A stretch of DNA of 64,000 nt from Prorocentrum cordatum (GCA_963575745.1 CAUYUJ010014206.1:124001-188000), one strand, 5' to 3'. Shown: positions 1-12,636, counted from the stretch's first letter. The notes: generated by a model not told the origin, from the letters alone. A program made the numbers and translations.

Positions 1-1894
1 CAGGGTCGCCACACTGCAGTGGTTGACGTCCTTGGATAACGCTTTGCGGCATGGGGTTGGCTCGGGCTTGGATCGTTTTGCGCCCGCCGCACCTGCCCAG
101 GATGTGCCGCCGGTGCTCACGTTATGCCTGGGCCAGGAGAGCAAGCAGTGGTCTGCTGCGCATTACTTGATGCACGGGCCCACCAAGTATCCAATTGCTT
201 GCGGCAAATCCCTCGCCCCGCCACTGAGCCGCTCCTCGGTTCTTGGGGCTTTCTGGGGCGCCCCCCTTGGGGCTTTCCCGAAGCAGATCATATGAGCCAT
301 AATGACAACGTGTTTCGTGTTTGTCGTCATCGGTCTGTCTTGGGCAATTTCGCGGCTTTCGGCGGGCCCCCCGAGGCCATCCGAAACCGCGGAGGATGGG
401 AACTTGGCTTCGGGGCCATGTTGAGGCCCAACACGTTTCAGGTTGCCTCAGTGGGCTGCTTGAGGCCAATAGGGGCGCCAGGTAACAAATCAGGGCGACC
501 TCTAAGACACAGTCGCGACAAGGCGGCCGGGCAGCCGCTCAAAGTCCCAAGAAACCTCGCAATCCATGCCCATTCCAACACGCCCCAGATGCGCCGAAGG
601 CACGCTGGCGGATAGCGTCGTCGTCTTTCCCGACCCGCACCACCGGAGGCACAATGATATCACGCTGGCTTTGAAGGCCTCCGGCCTGCAGTCGGCTTTC
701 GTGCGAAAAGTGGCCGAGTACAACTTAGCATACGGGCCGTGGCAGCAATCTGGCTGGTTTGAAGACATGCAGACGTCCGCCATGGAGGTCAGCGTGAACC
801 TAACCGTGGATGATCCCCTGCCGCTGCACATGTGGCCCGGCGTTTGCAAGGACCATGGGTGGACCGATCCAAGCCAGACTGGAGTCGAAGCCCGTGAAAG
901 TTGGTTGCAGGGTTTGCCTCAAGAGCCATGTTTCACAGCGAAAGGCGCCAAAGTGGCCACGGGGCGTTGGATGAGCTGGCAGACGGCGTTCCGCGAAAAA
1001 GACATGTACCACCACACCAGGCTGCTGGTCTTTGTCTACACGTGCATGGTCCGCGACTGGGTGCGCGCTTGGGCTGACTTCTTGGAGCGGCCAGCCCCGT
1101 CCCACAGCGGCCGCGGCCGGCGAAGCGGCGGCAAGGGTAGGGGTCGCGGCGCCGGCGATGGGCGCGGGAGCGCAGGCGCGGCGTCCAGCGCCGCGGGGGC
1201 ACCAGCACCCGCCAGCGAGCCGCCAGCCCGTGCGACCCCGACGCCGCTGAAGACAGACAAGAACACTTTTGTGACTATCACGAAGGAGATGGGGGACCCA
1301 GATCTATCTTGTGGCCTTCGGCCCATCCCGTCACCGTGCTTTGGTTGTGGGTCGGAGGCCAGAGGCCTCTTGGGCTCGTCCTTTTGGGGGGTACTCTTTG
1401 GCTTCTCTTGGGGCTTTTGGGGCCATCGTGGGGGTCGGGAGGCGTTTGGGGCGACTCCGGGCCCTCTTCGGCCGCCTCAGGGTCGCTTTGTGACCCTCGT
1501 GGCCAGTTTTGGGACCGCCCTAGCTTCCGGGGGACTCCCGCGACACACCCCAGGAATTCCCGGCAGCTCCCGGGAAACCGGCGTGCGAACCCTTTCAACC
1601 CGATGACGTGTCAAAACTGCATGAGCATTGGGGCATTCAACTACGTGCTGACGGCGCTGTGGCGGATTATGCACTTGCAGGGTCATCGCCTTAATAACGA
1701 GCGGGGAAGCCTTGGCGCACGGCACGTGCGCCAAGACGTTGCATGGGCCAAAGGCGACTCTCCAGAGATATTCGGGCTGGGCCGAATGGTCGTGGCTGAG
1801 GGACTTGGACGGGGCAATTGAAGCCACGGAGGACCTCGCCCAGCTAGAGAAGTGCGGATTTTGGTGGCTTCGCCTGAGTTGCCGAAGATTTTAG
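1..1894 (+). CDS. Split remnant of a dinoflagellate multicopy protein family, unknown function
   Basis: Three coding-like blocks lie in order. Block a (about 5-180) reads as DNALRHGVGSGLDRF followed by a hydrophobic VLTLCLGQES segment. Block b (about 598-1260) contains VVVFPDPHHRRHND, then YGPW and MWPGVCKDHGW, and ends in a G/R/A-rich tail. Block c (about 1603-1894) contains TCQNC in one frame, then KCGFWWLRLSC in another, ending at a TAG at 1892-1894. From memory this order (LCL.Q.S..W, then .FPDP.HR..ND, then YGP, then a CG-aromatic end) matches a large dinoflagellate family with no assigned function. The intervals of about 180-598 and 1320-1600 hold G-rich GGGGCTTTTGGGGCC-like repeats and look like introns. 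A frameshift near 1700 and a stop at 1604 suggest decay, unless further introns exist. The left end is cut by the window. Confidence 0.45.
235..295 (+). repeat. G-rich CTTGGGGCTTTC-type intronic repeat
   Basis: Short degenerate CTTGGGGCTTTC units sit between coding blocks. The same vocabulary recurs at 1370-1440, 36885-36930 and 42893-43030. Confidence 0.5.
1365..1500 (+). repeat. G-rich GGGGCTTTTGGGGCC repeat inside a probable intron
   Basis: Degenerate copies of CTTGGGGCTTTTGGGG and GGCCTCTTGGGC. They interrupt the coding blocks of the first gene and keep several frames open without looking like protein. Confidence 0.5.
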
Positions 1895-2308
1895 CAGCGC
1901 GCAGCTATTTTTGTAGTCCCTTTCTATCCATTTCTATTCTCAATTAGTTTGCACAGCGGTCCGCGTTGTGTACCGTTGAATCCATCATCTGGTTCGTGCA
2001 GGCGGCTAGGTGCTAAGTGGGTTATGTTACATCAACATGTGTGCGTTCGTTTTGTTCGCCTGTCGTGACATTACGTAATGAAGGCGTTTGGTGCGTTGTA
2101 AACTATTGCCTGGGATACGCGCGGATTCTTAAATAGACGCACCCCCCGAGGATACCGCAAGGTCCCCAAGACTTCCCAGATTTGTTTGGGTTCCACGCGA
2201 CTTCTCTGGATTGTGATGGGTTCGCCAGGGTGCGTCAATGGCCGCAGGTTCCCCAAGGAGTCCGCAGGCTCCCTCAGGGCGGTCCAGATTTCCCCTGGAT
2301 CCTGAAAT
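1895..2308. other. Unassigned spacer
   Basis: About 410 bases of relatively AT-rich sequence after the first gene. I see no gene or repeat here. It could include the 3' untranslated region. Confidence 0.4.
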
Positions 2309-3545
2309 CCCCAACCATCCTGTGGTGTTGGGTCCTCGCTGTAAAAAGGCAGCACCCTGCGTCACTCACCCCTGTTCTCCTCTCCCCCCCCCCGCCATCT
2401 CCTCCCACCGTCGTCATCATGCTCATCATCGTGGTCTCCGTACGGATCATCATCATCATCATCACCATCGTTCATCATCATCCTTATCGTCATCGTCAGC
2501 ATCACTCGGTCGCCGACATCGCGATCATCATCACCATCATCATAATCATCACCATCGCCGTTATCATTGCCATCATCATCATAGTCAGGGTTATGTCATC
2601 GCCGCCATCATCGCCGCCACCATCACCGTCGTCGACATCAATTTCGCCACCCCCTTGCAAGTTTCGTGGCCCCATGGGATGCCCCACGGAAGGCCCAGGG
2701 GCTGCTTCTGCATGCCTCTCCACCACCCATTTCGGTACACTTTTCTTAATTCTCGTGGCCCCATCGGCAGCCCTGCCGCAGGCCCCAGTGGCTGCGCCCG
2801 CATGCCTCCCCACCACCACACCATTCACAAGCTTCGTGGCCCCATGGGGAGATGCACCGAAAGCCACAGTGGCTGCGTCCGCATGCCCCCCCACCACCCT
2901 GTCGGCACACCTGTCCAATGTGTCATGGCTTCGTCGGGAACCCCAACGAAGACCCCAGAGGCTGCGCCCGCAGGCTTCTGCATCGCCCATTTCGCCCCCC
3001 CCCCCTCAAACGTTTCGTGGCCCCTTCGGGAGCCCCACCGACGGCCCCAGCGGCTGCTTCCGCATGCCCCGTCGCCACTGATTTCGGTACCCCCCTCACA
3101 AGTCTCGTGGCCCCATCGGGAACTCGACTGAAAACCTCAGTGGTTGCGTCCACCTGCCTCCGCGCCACCCATTTCGGCATGGCCCTCATAAGTTTCGCAG
3201 CCCCATGAGGGGGTTCCGCCGATGGCCCCAGAGGTTGCGCCCGCATGCCCCCCCCCACCACCCATTTCCGCACGCCCTTCACAAGTTTCGTGGTCCCATA
3301 GAGAACCCCACCGAAGGTCCCAGTGGCTGCGCCCGCAGGCCTCCCCGCCACTGATTTCGGCACACCCTTCCCCAGATTCGGGGCCCCAAAGGGAGCTCCT
3401 CCGAAGGCCAGTGCGGCTTCGCCCGCATGCGTCCCGATCGCCCATTTCGGCGCACCCCTCACAGGTTGGTGTGGTGGTTCCAGGAATCCACCGAAAGCCC
3501 TTGTGGCTGCGTCCGCATGCCGTTGCACCACCCACGTCAGCCCCC
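2309..3545 (-). mobile_element. Composite repeat copy 1 (unique end, ATC/CT microsatellite, degenerate 90-bp array)
   Basis: The unique end CCAACCATCCTGTGGTGTTG at 2311 is shared with five other copies. It is followed by a C-rich and (ATC)n tract (2385-2640) and about ten degenerate 90-bp units (2655-3545), each marked by TTCGTGGCCCCAT and CCACCGAAGGCCCCAGTGG. This is the most diverged copy with a recognisable unique end, so probably the oldest of those. The far-end module (ATATGGTTGGG) is not recognisable. Strand is given so that the unique end is the 3' end, as argued for copy 6. Confidence 0.7.
2395..2640. repeat. (ATC/TCA)n trinucleotide tract
   Basis: Interrupted CATCATCAT runs. The related tracts inside copies 2 and 3 (7013-7075 and 8975-9032) lie in the same relative position. 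Confidence 0.85.
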
Positions 3546-3784
3546 CCTACACACTCTGCACGAGTCTTTGGCGTTTCCGAAAATTCTTTGAGATCCCTTT
3601 GGACTTGTAAGAATCAAAAGCCCCAATTGGGGGCGGGACCAGACCCGAACATTTCGGAAATGCCCAAGGCAAAAAAGAAATCTCGGGACCCAGGCCGCGA
3701 CCGGGGTTGGATTTCTCGGGATTGAGGTAGGATCTGAGCATCAGGATCCCGAGGGATTCCTCAGGATCTCTCAGGATGCCTCAG

Positions 3785-4100
3785 GGCGCCCTGGCCGTAG
3801 CCTTCGCCGCAGCCCTGGTTTGTTTGTTCGTTTCTTTTTTTTGTTTTCGCACAAGCCTCCGACGGGACTTCGCCCCTCGCCTTAGCCCTGGCCCCGCCGT
3901 CGCCCTCGCCGCAGCCCTGGTTCGTTCTTTCGTTTCGTCCTTCGTTGATTTTCGCCGAAGCCTCAAGCGGGTCCTCACCCCTCGCCTTGGCCCTCGCCCT
4001 GTAGCCTTCGACGCAGCCCTGGCCTGTTTCGTCTCGTTGTTCGTTTTCTTTGTTTTGTCGTTTTGTTCGCGTCAAACCCTGGCCAGAACCTCGCCCCCCT
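3785..4100 (+). repeat. Three-copy tandem repeat of about 100-105 bp
   Basis: Units start near 3787, 3886 and 3991. Each has CGCAGCCCTGG, then a T-rich TTCGTTT stretch, then CGCCCCTCGCC or a close variant. The open frames here do not resemble a protein. Confidence 0.65.
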
Positions 4101-4329
4101 CGTTTGCCCCGGCGCTAAACCGCGGCCAATGCGGCCCCGCCCCCAGCCATCGTTCCGAGTCTTCGTTTCGTTGTCCGTTTTGTTGCCCGCGTGATCTGCG
4201 AAGTTCGTTTCGTTGTTCGTACTGCTTTCTCGCTGCATGGCGGCGTCGTTTCGTTTTTCGATATCGCGTTGAACCTGTTACGCGTCAAACGCAAGTTTTA
4301 AACGTTCATTTGCCCTTATTAAACTCAAA

Positions 4330-5190
4330 CGCGTTTGAAACATCGGGAATTCTTGAGATTCCGGAGGAGTGTAGAGGATCCCTCAGAAGTCCTGAGGATG
4401 CCCCAGGACTTTCCCTCATGATTCTCTAGGTGCCCTCAGGTCCCCTCAGAAGTCTTCGGGGCCCCTGCAGGTTTTTCAGGATCTCTGATGCCCTTTTGTT
4501 TTCCATGCTTGGGGATTTCACCGATTATTCCGCAAATCTTCATCACTCCATCGGGTTCCATGGAATCCTCAGACTTCTTCGGAATTCCTCTGGATCCTTC
4601 AGAACAGTTTCTTGTCAGAATCCCCAGGGGCCGGGCTTTTAGGGATTGTCGCGGTCGAAGGATTCTCAGGCATCCAGAATGGGAAAAGAGCTGGGCCCGG
4701 AGTCTTCGGATTGGGAAGGGTCCAGGAACTATAAGGATTCGCAAGGATTCCCCAGGGGTCTCAAACAGGTTCCGAACAAGTCCCAAGGTTTATGCAGATT
4801 CCTCGGGCCCCCCGAGAATGTGTCATGATTCCAAGTAGAATAGCTCCCACGATTTCTTCGAGATTCTGCAGGACACCTGGGGATCCATCCTCGGGGGCGT
4901 GGACTGGGAACGGGATCGGGCACGGATTCCTCGGGATGTCTCAGGCGCCAAAAGTGGGACCGGGCCCCGGTTCCTCGAGATGGAGCGAGGCTTGCCACAA
5001 AGGCTTCTTAAGAATTCTTCAAAACCAGTGACGATTCCCAAAGAATGCCGACGAAGTTTCCAAGATACCTAGGGATCCATGAGGGTTCTCCATCCGGGAC
5101 CCGGGCCAGGACCGGGACCAGGACTGGACTCGCAGTCCTTTCTCAGGGGCCCAGACCGGGACTGGGACCGGACCGGGGAGGTGTACATTC
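4330..5190. repeat. Degenerate short-repeat field rich in GGATTC/CTCAGG
   Basis: Loosely repeated words such as AGGATTCCTCAGG, TCAGGATCTC and GGGACCGGGAC. A similar GGATTC field occurs at 12313-12480. No coding signal is supported. Confidence 0.4.
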
Positions 5191-5369
5191 CATAAAATAT
5201 TTAATTCCGCCAGATTCTTGAGAGTGGTCTCCAGCCATGACGACGAGAACGCCCAAGGAGGCCCCAAAATGCCGAAAAGCGACAGAAGACTCCCTCGAAT
5301 CTCGAAGTTTCAACCTCGATCCTCGATCCTCCTCCTCCTATTCCTCGTCCTCCTCCTTCTCCCGCCACC

Positions 5370-5735
<366 letters not shown>

Positions 5736-5794
5736 CCCGCCCCTGGCGGGGAGCTCGGGTTGAAGGCCCCCTTGGGCGGCCTTCGGAGCACCAG

Positions 5795-6085
5795 ATCCCC
5801 TCGTCGTCGCCGTCGTCGTCGTCGCCGTCGCCGCCGCCGCCGTCGCCGCCGCCGTCGTCGCCGTTGTCGCCGTCGTCGCCGTCGCCGTCGTCGCCGTCGC
5901 CGCCGTCGTCGTCGTCGCCGTCGCCGTCCTCGTCGTCGCCGTCGTCACCGCCGCCGCCGCTGCCGTTGCCGTCGTCGCCGTCGTCGTCGCCGTCGCTCTC
6001 GCCCTCGCCCTCGCCGTGCCGCCGCCGTCGCCGTTGTCGTCGTCGCCGTCGTCGCTGTCTCCGTCGCCGTCGATCGATCGATCGA
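5795..6085. repeat. (CGT/CGC)n trinucleotide block
   Basis: GTCGTCGCCGTCGCC-type triplets. Together with the block at 5370-5735 it gives apparent polyserine, polyarginine or polyvaline proteins that should be ignored. Confidence 0.9.
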
Positions 6086-6198
6086 GTGTCGAAATTTTCG
6101 GACGTTTTGGGTCTCCGGAGGTTTTCGGGCGTTTACAACAAACGAGTGTCGAGGTTTTCGGACGTTTTCGGACGCGACATCGAGAGGATTGGAAAGAG

Positions 6199-6204
6199 AT
6201 GGAA

Positions 6205-6245
<41 letters not shown>

Positions 6246-6283
6246 GAGACAGACAGAGGAGGGAGGATTAGGAGGGAGGGAGG

Positions 6284-6325
<42 letters not shown>

Positions 6326-6359
6326 GAGGAGAGAGACAGAGAGAGAAGAAAAAAAGAGG

Positions 6360-6421
<62 letters not shown>

Positions 6422-6422
6422 A

Positions 6423-6521
<99 letters not shown>
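6199..6521. repeat. (AG)n and (GACA)n microsatellites
   Basis: (AG)n, (GGGA)n and (GACA)n runs to about 6340, then a long tetranucleotide CAGA run from 6364 to 6521 with one AAAG interruption. Confidence 0.95.
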
Positions 6522-6909
6522 GAAAATGATACGTATACATGTGCATGTGTATATACAGAGGGAAAGAAAACTATATTCATAGAGAGAGGGAGAGAGGGAG
6601 AGGGTGAGGGATAGGGAAAAGGATGACGAGACGGAAGGGGAGAGGGGGGGGAAGGCTTTCAAGCGAGGGCGGGGCTCAAAGTGAGAAGCCAATGCGCACG
6701 CGCGCGGGCGAGACGGATGTAGACATGGGCGCGCGAGGGGGCCACATTGGATCAGGTCAAAGTTAACATTTGTGCTCTGATGAACATGTGTGTTTTGTCG
6801 CCCCACCCCACCCGGTTTTGGTGCCCCTACGGTTTTAGTACCCCTTATGGTCCTGCCAACTTAGGTGTCCTGCAGATGCATCGGGTGTCTTGTGATTCCG
6901 GATGTTTTT

Positions 6910-8871
6910 CCCAACCATCCTGTGGTGTTGGGTCCTCGTTTTGAAGAGACGGTGCCCCGCGTCTCCTTCTTCCTCTCCTCCTCCGCCTCCTCTCCCCTCC
7001 TATCATCCTCATCGTCATCATCATCATCATCACCGTCATCATCATCATTATCATCAGCATTATCATCATCATTCCTCTCCTCTCCTCTTCTCTCCTCTCC
7101 TCTCCTCCTCTCCTCTCCTCTCCTCCTCTCCTCCTCCCCTCTTCACCCACCCAGTACACCGTTTCGTGGCCCCATAGGGAGCTCCACCGAAGGCCCCAGT
7201 GCCCGCGCCCGCATGCGTCACCCACACCCATTTCGGCACACCCCTCACACGTTTCGTGGCTCCATAGGGAGCTCCACCGAAGGCCCCAGTGCCCGCGCCC
7301 GCATGCGTCACCCACGCCCATTTCGGCACACCCCTCACACGTTTCGTGGCTCCATAGGGAGCTCCACCGAAGGCCCCAGTGCCCGCGGCCGCATGCGTCA
7401 CCCACACCCATTTCGGCACACTCCTCACACGTTTCGTGGCTCCATAGGAGCTCCACCGAAGGCCCCAGTGCCCGCGGCCGCATGCGTCCCCCACACCCAT
7501 TTCGGCACACCCCTCACACGTTTCGTGGCTCCATAGGGAGCTCCACCGAAGGCCCCAGTGCCCGCGGCCGCATGCGTCCCCCACACCCATTTCGGCACAC
7601 CCCACACACGTTTCGTGGCTCCATAGGGAGCTCCACCGAAGGCCCCAGTGCCCGCGCCCGCATGCGTCACCCACACCCATTTCGGCACACCCCTCACACG
7701 TTTCGTGGCTCCATAGGGAGCTCCACCGAAGGCCCCAGTGCCCGCGCCCGCATGCGTCACCCACACCCATTTCGGCACACCCCTCACACGTTTCGTGGCT
7801 CCATAGGGAGCTCCACCGAAAGCCCCAGTGCCCGCGCCCGCATGCGTCACCCACACCCATTTCGGCACACCCCTCACACGTTTCGTGGCTCCATAGGGAG
7901 CTCCGCCGAAGGCCCCAGTGCCCGCGCCCGCATGCGTCACCCACACCCATTTCGGCACACCCCTCACACGTTTCGTGGCTCCATAGGGAGCTCCACCGAA
8001 GGCCCCAGTGCCCGCGCCCGCATGCGTCACCCACACCCATTTCGGCACACCCCTCACACGTTTCGTGGCTCCATAGGGAGCTCCACCGAAGGCCCCAGTG
8101 CCCGCGCCCGCATGCGTCACCCACACCAATTTCGGCATACCCCTCACACGTTTCGTTGCTCCATAGGGAGCTCCACCGAAGGCCCCAGTGCCCGCTCCCG
8201 CATGCGTCAGCCACACCCATTTCGGCACACCCCTCACACGTTTCGTGGCTCCATAGGGAGCTCCACCGAAGGCCCCAGTGCCCGCGGCCGCATGCGTCCC
8301 CCACACCCATTTCGGCACACCCCTAACACGTTTCGTGGCTCCATAGGGAGCTCCACCGAAGGCCCCAGTGCCCGCGGCCGCATGCGTCACCCACACCCAT
8401 TTCGGCACACCCCTCACACGTTTCGTGGCCCCTAGGGAGCTCCACCGAAGGCCCCAGCGGCTGCATTCGCATGCCTCCCCACCACCCATTTCGGCACACC
8501 CCTCACACGTTTCGTGGCCCCATAGGGAGCTCCACCGAAGGCCCCGGTGGCTGCGCTCGCATGCCTCACCACCACCCATTTCGGCACACCCCTCACACGC
8601 TTCGTGGCCCCATAGGGAACTCCACCGAAGGCCCCAGTGGCTGCGTTCGCATGCCGTCCCCGCACCAACTTCGGTGCACCCCTCACACATTTCGTGGCCC
8701 CATAGGGAGCTCCACCGAAGGCCCCAGTGGCAGGGTTCGCATGCCTCCCCACCACCCATTTCGGCACACCCCTCACACGTTTCGTGGCCCCATAGGGAGA
8801 TCCACCGAAGACGGTACTCACACGAGCATTACTCACAACTGCATATGGTTGGGTCTTTCGCCAGGCTAATT
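6910..8871 (-). mobile_element. Composite repeat copy 2 (about 18 units of 90 bp)
   Basis: Reading left to right: T-run and CCCAACCATCCTGTGGTG (6905-6927), TTTGAAGAGACGGTGCCCCG, (ATC)n and (TCCTC)n microsatellites, then 90-bp units from about 7153 to 8811 that are nearly identical to about 8420 and more diverged after it. The far module ACTCACAACTGCATATGGTT (8831-8850) continues as TCTTTCGCCAGGCTAATT and abuts copy 3 directly. The two unique modules carry the inverted pair CCCAACCAT / ATGGTTGGG. On the minus strand the element starts with the CCTGGCGAA module and ends GGTTGGGAAAAA, like an A-tailed retroposon. The unit is 90 bp, so frames on both strands remain open; none is accepted as a gene. 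Confidence 0.8.
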
Positions 8872-10751
8872 CCCAACCATCCTGTGGTGTTGGGTCCTCG
8901 TTTTGAAGAGACGGTGCCCCGCGTCTCCTTCCTCCTCTCCTCCTCCGCCTCCTCTCCCCTCCTATCATTCTCATCGTCATCATCATCATCATCGTCATCA
9001 TCATCATTATCATCATCATTATCATCATCATTCCTCTCCTCTCCTCTTCTCTCCTCTCCTCTCCTCTCCTCTCCTCCTCTCCTCTCCTCCTCTCCTCTTC
9101 GCCCACCCAGTACACCGCTTCGTGGCCCCATAGGGAGCTCCACCGAAGGCCCCAGCGCCCGCGCCCGCATGCGTCACCCACACCCAATTCGGCACACCCC
9201 GCACATGTTTCGCGGCTCCATAGGGAGCTCCACCGAAGGCCCCAGTGCCCGCGCCCGCATGCGTCACCCACACCCATTTCGGCACAACCCTCACACGCTT
9301 CGTGGCTCCATAGGGAGCTCCACCGAAGGCCCCAGTGCCCGCGCCCGCATGCGTCACCCACACCCATTTCGGCACACCCCTCACACGTTTCGTGGCTCCA
9401 TAGGGAGCTCCACCGAATGCCCGAGTGCCCGCGCCAGCATGCGTCACCCACACCCATTTCGGCACACCCCTCACACGTTTCGTGGCTCCAGAGGGAGCTC
9501 CACTGAAGGCCCCAGTGCCCGCGCCCGCATGCGTCACCCACACACATTTCGGCACACCCCTCCAACGCGCGTTTTCGTTCTCGGCACATTGGGAGCCTCC
9601 AACCGAACCGGGCCCCAGTTGCCGCGCCCGATTCCCTGCGTCACCACACCCTTCTACGGGCCACACCTTCACACGTTCGTGACTCCCATAGGAGCTTCCC
9701 GCCCCCCCCCGAAGGCCCCAGTGCCCGCGCCGCGTGCGTCACCCACACCCATTTCGGCACACCCCTCACACGTTTCGTTGCTCCATAGGGAGCTCCACCG
9801 AAGGCCCCCGTGCCCGCGCCCGCATGCGTCACCCACGCTCATTTCGGCACACCCCTCACACGCTTCGTGGCTCCATGCCCCCGCGCCCGCGCCCGCATGC
9901 GTCACCCACACACATTTCGGAACACCCCTCACACGTTTCGTGGCTCCATAGGGAGCTCCACCGAATGCGCCAGTGCCCGCGCCCGCATGCGTCACCCACA
10001 CCCATGTCGGCACACCCCTCACACGCTTCGCGACTCCATAGGGAGCTCAGCCGAAGGCCCCAGTGCCCGCGCCCGCATGCGTCACCCACACCCATTTCGG
10101 CACACCCCTCACACGTTTCGTGGCTCCATAGGGAGCTCCACCGAAGGCCCCCGTTCCCGCGCCCGCATGCGCCACCCACACTCATTTCGGCACACCCCTC
10201 ACACGCTTCGTGGCTCCATAGGGAGCTCCACCGAAGGCCCCAGTGCTGCCGCCCGCATGCGTCACCCACATTTAATTCGGCACACCACTCACACGTTTCA
10301 TGGCCCCATAGGGAGCTCCGCCGAAGGCCCCAGTGCCCGCGCCCGCATGCGTCAGCCACACCCAATTCGGCACACCCCTGACACGTTTCGTGGCCCCATA
10401 GTAAAAGCCCAGCCGAAGGCCCCAGTGCTGCCGCCCGCATGCGTCAGCCACACTCATTTCGGCACGCCCCTCACGCGTTCCGTGGCCCCATTGGGAGCTC
10501 CGCCGAAGGTCCCAGTGGGTGTGCCCGCATGCGTCCCGCACACCCATTTCGGCACACCCCTCGCACGTTTCGTGGCCCCACAGGGAGCTCCACCGAAGGC
10601 CCCAGCGGGTGTGCCCGCATGCGTCCCGCACACCCATTTCGGCACACCCCTCGTACGTTTCGTGGCCCCGTAGGGGGCTCCACCGAGAAGATATTCACAA
10701 TTGCAGTATTCACAATTGCATATGGTTGGGTCCTTCGCCAGGATAATTTTT
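8872..10751 (-). mobile_element. Composite repeat copy 3 (about 17 units of 90 bp)
   Basis: Same order as copy 2: CCCAACCATCC at 8872, TTTGAAGAGACGGTGCCCC, (ATC)n, (CTCCT)n, then 90-bp units from about 9117 to 10684. Several units carry deletions or C-rich insertions, for example around 9570-9730 and 9870-9900. The far module (10688-10751) carries a doubled ATTCACAATTGCA and then TATGGTTGGGTCCTTCGCC. It joins copy 4 with only a T-run between. Confidence 0.8.
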
Positions 10752-12313
10752 CCCAACCATCCTGTGGTGTTGGGTCGTCGCTTTGAAGAGACGGTGCCCC
10801 GCGTCTCCTCTCCTCTCCTCATCCTCCCCCTCCTCCTCCCTCCCCCCCCTCTTCCCTGCGTTTCACCCGCCCAGTACAGCGCTTCGTAGCCCCATGGGAG
10901 CTCCACCGAAGGCCCCAGCACCCGCGCCCGCATGCGTCACCCACACCCAATTCGGCACACCCCTCACACGCTTCGTGGCTCCATAGGGGTGTCCACCGAA
11001 GGCCCCAGTGCCCGCGCCCGCATGCGTCACCCACACCCATTTCGGCACACCCCTCACACGTTTCGTGGCTCCATAGGGAGCTCCACCGAAGGCCCCACTG
11101 CCCGCGCCCGCATGCGTCACCCACACTCATTTCGGCACACCCCTCACACGCTTCGTGGCTCCATAGGGAGCTCCACCGAAGGCCCCAGTGCCCGCGACCG
11201 CATGCGTCACCTCAACACGGGGGGGGGCCCATGTCGGCACACCTCCGTCACAGTTTCGTGGCTCCATAGGGGAGCTCCACCGAAGGCCCACGTTTCAGGG
11301 CCCGCATGCGTCACCCACACCCCTTTTTCGGCAGCACCCCTGAACACGTTTTTCGTGGCCCCTAGGAGCTCCACCGAAGGCCCCCACGTGCCCGCGCCCG
11401 CATAGCTCACGCCCACACCCATGTCGGGCACACCCCCTCACACGAGCGACGACGTAAAGCCCGTTAAGGGCTTCGTGGCTGGGGCATAGAGGGAGCCCCG
11501 CCGAAGGCCCCAGTTCCCGCGCCCGCATGCGGTCAGCCCACCATTTTTCGGCAAAACCACCCCTCACACGCTTCGTGGCTCCATGTATTGAGGGAGCTCC
11601 ACCGAAAAGGCCCCCTAGGTGCCCCCGCGCACCAGCATGCGTCACCCACACCCATTTCGGCCCACCCCTCACACGTTTCGTGGCTCCATAGGGAGCTCCA
11701 CCGAAGGCCCCAGTGGCCGCGGCCGCATGCGTCACCCACACCCATTTCGGCACACCCCTCACACGTTTCGTGGCTCTATAGGGAGCTCCACCGAAGGCCC
11801 AAGTGCCCGCGCCCGCATGCGTCACCCACACCCATTTCGGCACACCCCTCACACGCTTCGTGGCTCCATAGGGAGCTCCACCGAAGGCCCCAGTGCCCGC
11901 GCCGCATGCTTCAGCCACAACCATGTTTCGGGCACAGCGCCCCCAAAACACTTTTTCGTGGCCCCATTGGGAGCTCCACCGAAGGCCCCAGTGCCCGCGC
12001 CCGCATGCGTCACCCACACCCATTTCGGCACTCCCCTCACGCGTTCCGTGGCCCCATAGGGAGCTCCGCCGGAGGTCCCAGTGGGTGTGCCCGCATGCGT
12101 CCAGCACACCCATTTCGGCACACCCCTCACACGTTTCTTGGCCCCATAGAGAGCTCCACCGAAGGCCCCAGTGGGTGTGCCCGCATGCGTCCCGCACACC
12201 CATTTCGGCACACCCCTCGTACGTTTCGTGACCCCGTAGGGGGCTCCACCGAGAAGATATTCACAATTGCAGTATTCACAATTGCATATGGTTGGGTCCT
12301 TCGCCAGGATATT
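10752..12313 (-). mobile_element. Composite repeat copy 4 (about 15 units of 90 bp)
   Basis: CCCAACCATCC at 10752, GAAGAGACGGTGCCCCGCG, a CT/C-rich tract without the (ATC)n block, then 90-bp units from about 10880 to 12245. The stretch 11205-11640 carries many small insertions and deletions relative to the consensus. The far module (12253-12313) is almost identical to that of copy 3. Confidence 0.8.
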
Positions 12314-12636
12314 TTCTTCTGGATTCTTGAAGGATTCTAGTGGGAATCCTTTAGGATTCCCGAGGGCGCCTGAGGATTCTGCAGACTCCCTGAGGTTTCC
12401 CGAACGATTCTTGGATATTCTTGAGGGGCCTCTTGGGGGGTCCTGATGGGGCTCCGAAAGCATTTGGAACCGTCTTGTGGCCCTCATCGGGCCTCTTGGA
12501 GGTAATTATGTGGGAAGTTATCTTGAGCCATCGTTAGCTATATTGATACATACATGTTGATGGCCATCTTGGACCATCAGGGGCCTTGGAGCCATATTGG
12601 GTCATTTTGGCCGCTCTGTCCGACCCCACGTTTGTT
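12314..12636. repeat. GGATTC-rich degenerate spacer between composite copies
   Basis: GGATTCTTGAAGGATTCTAG-like words to about 12480, resembling the field at 4330-5190, followed by about 150 bases without recognisable features. Confidence 0.4.

Noticed and set aside
7069-8759. Open frames of 410-440 codons on the minus strand and 317 codons on the plus strand
   Set aside because: They are translations of the 90-bp repeat. Every frame stays open because the unit is divisible by three, and the residues only repeat the unit.
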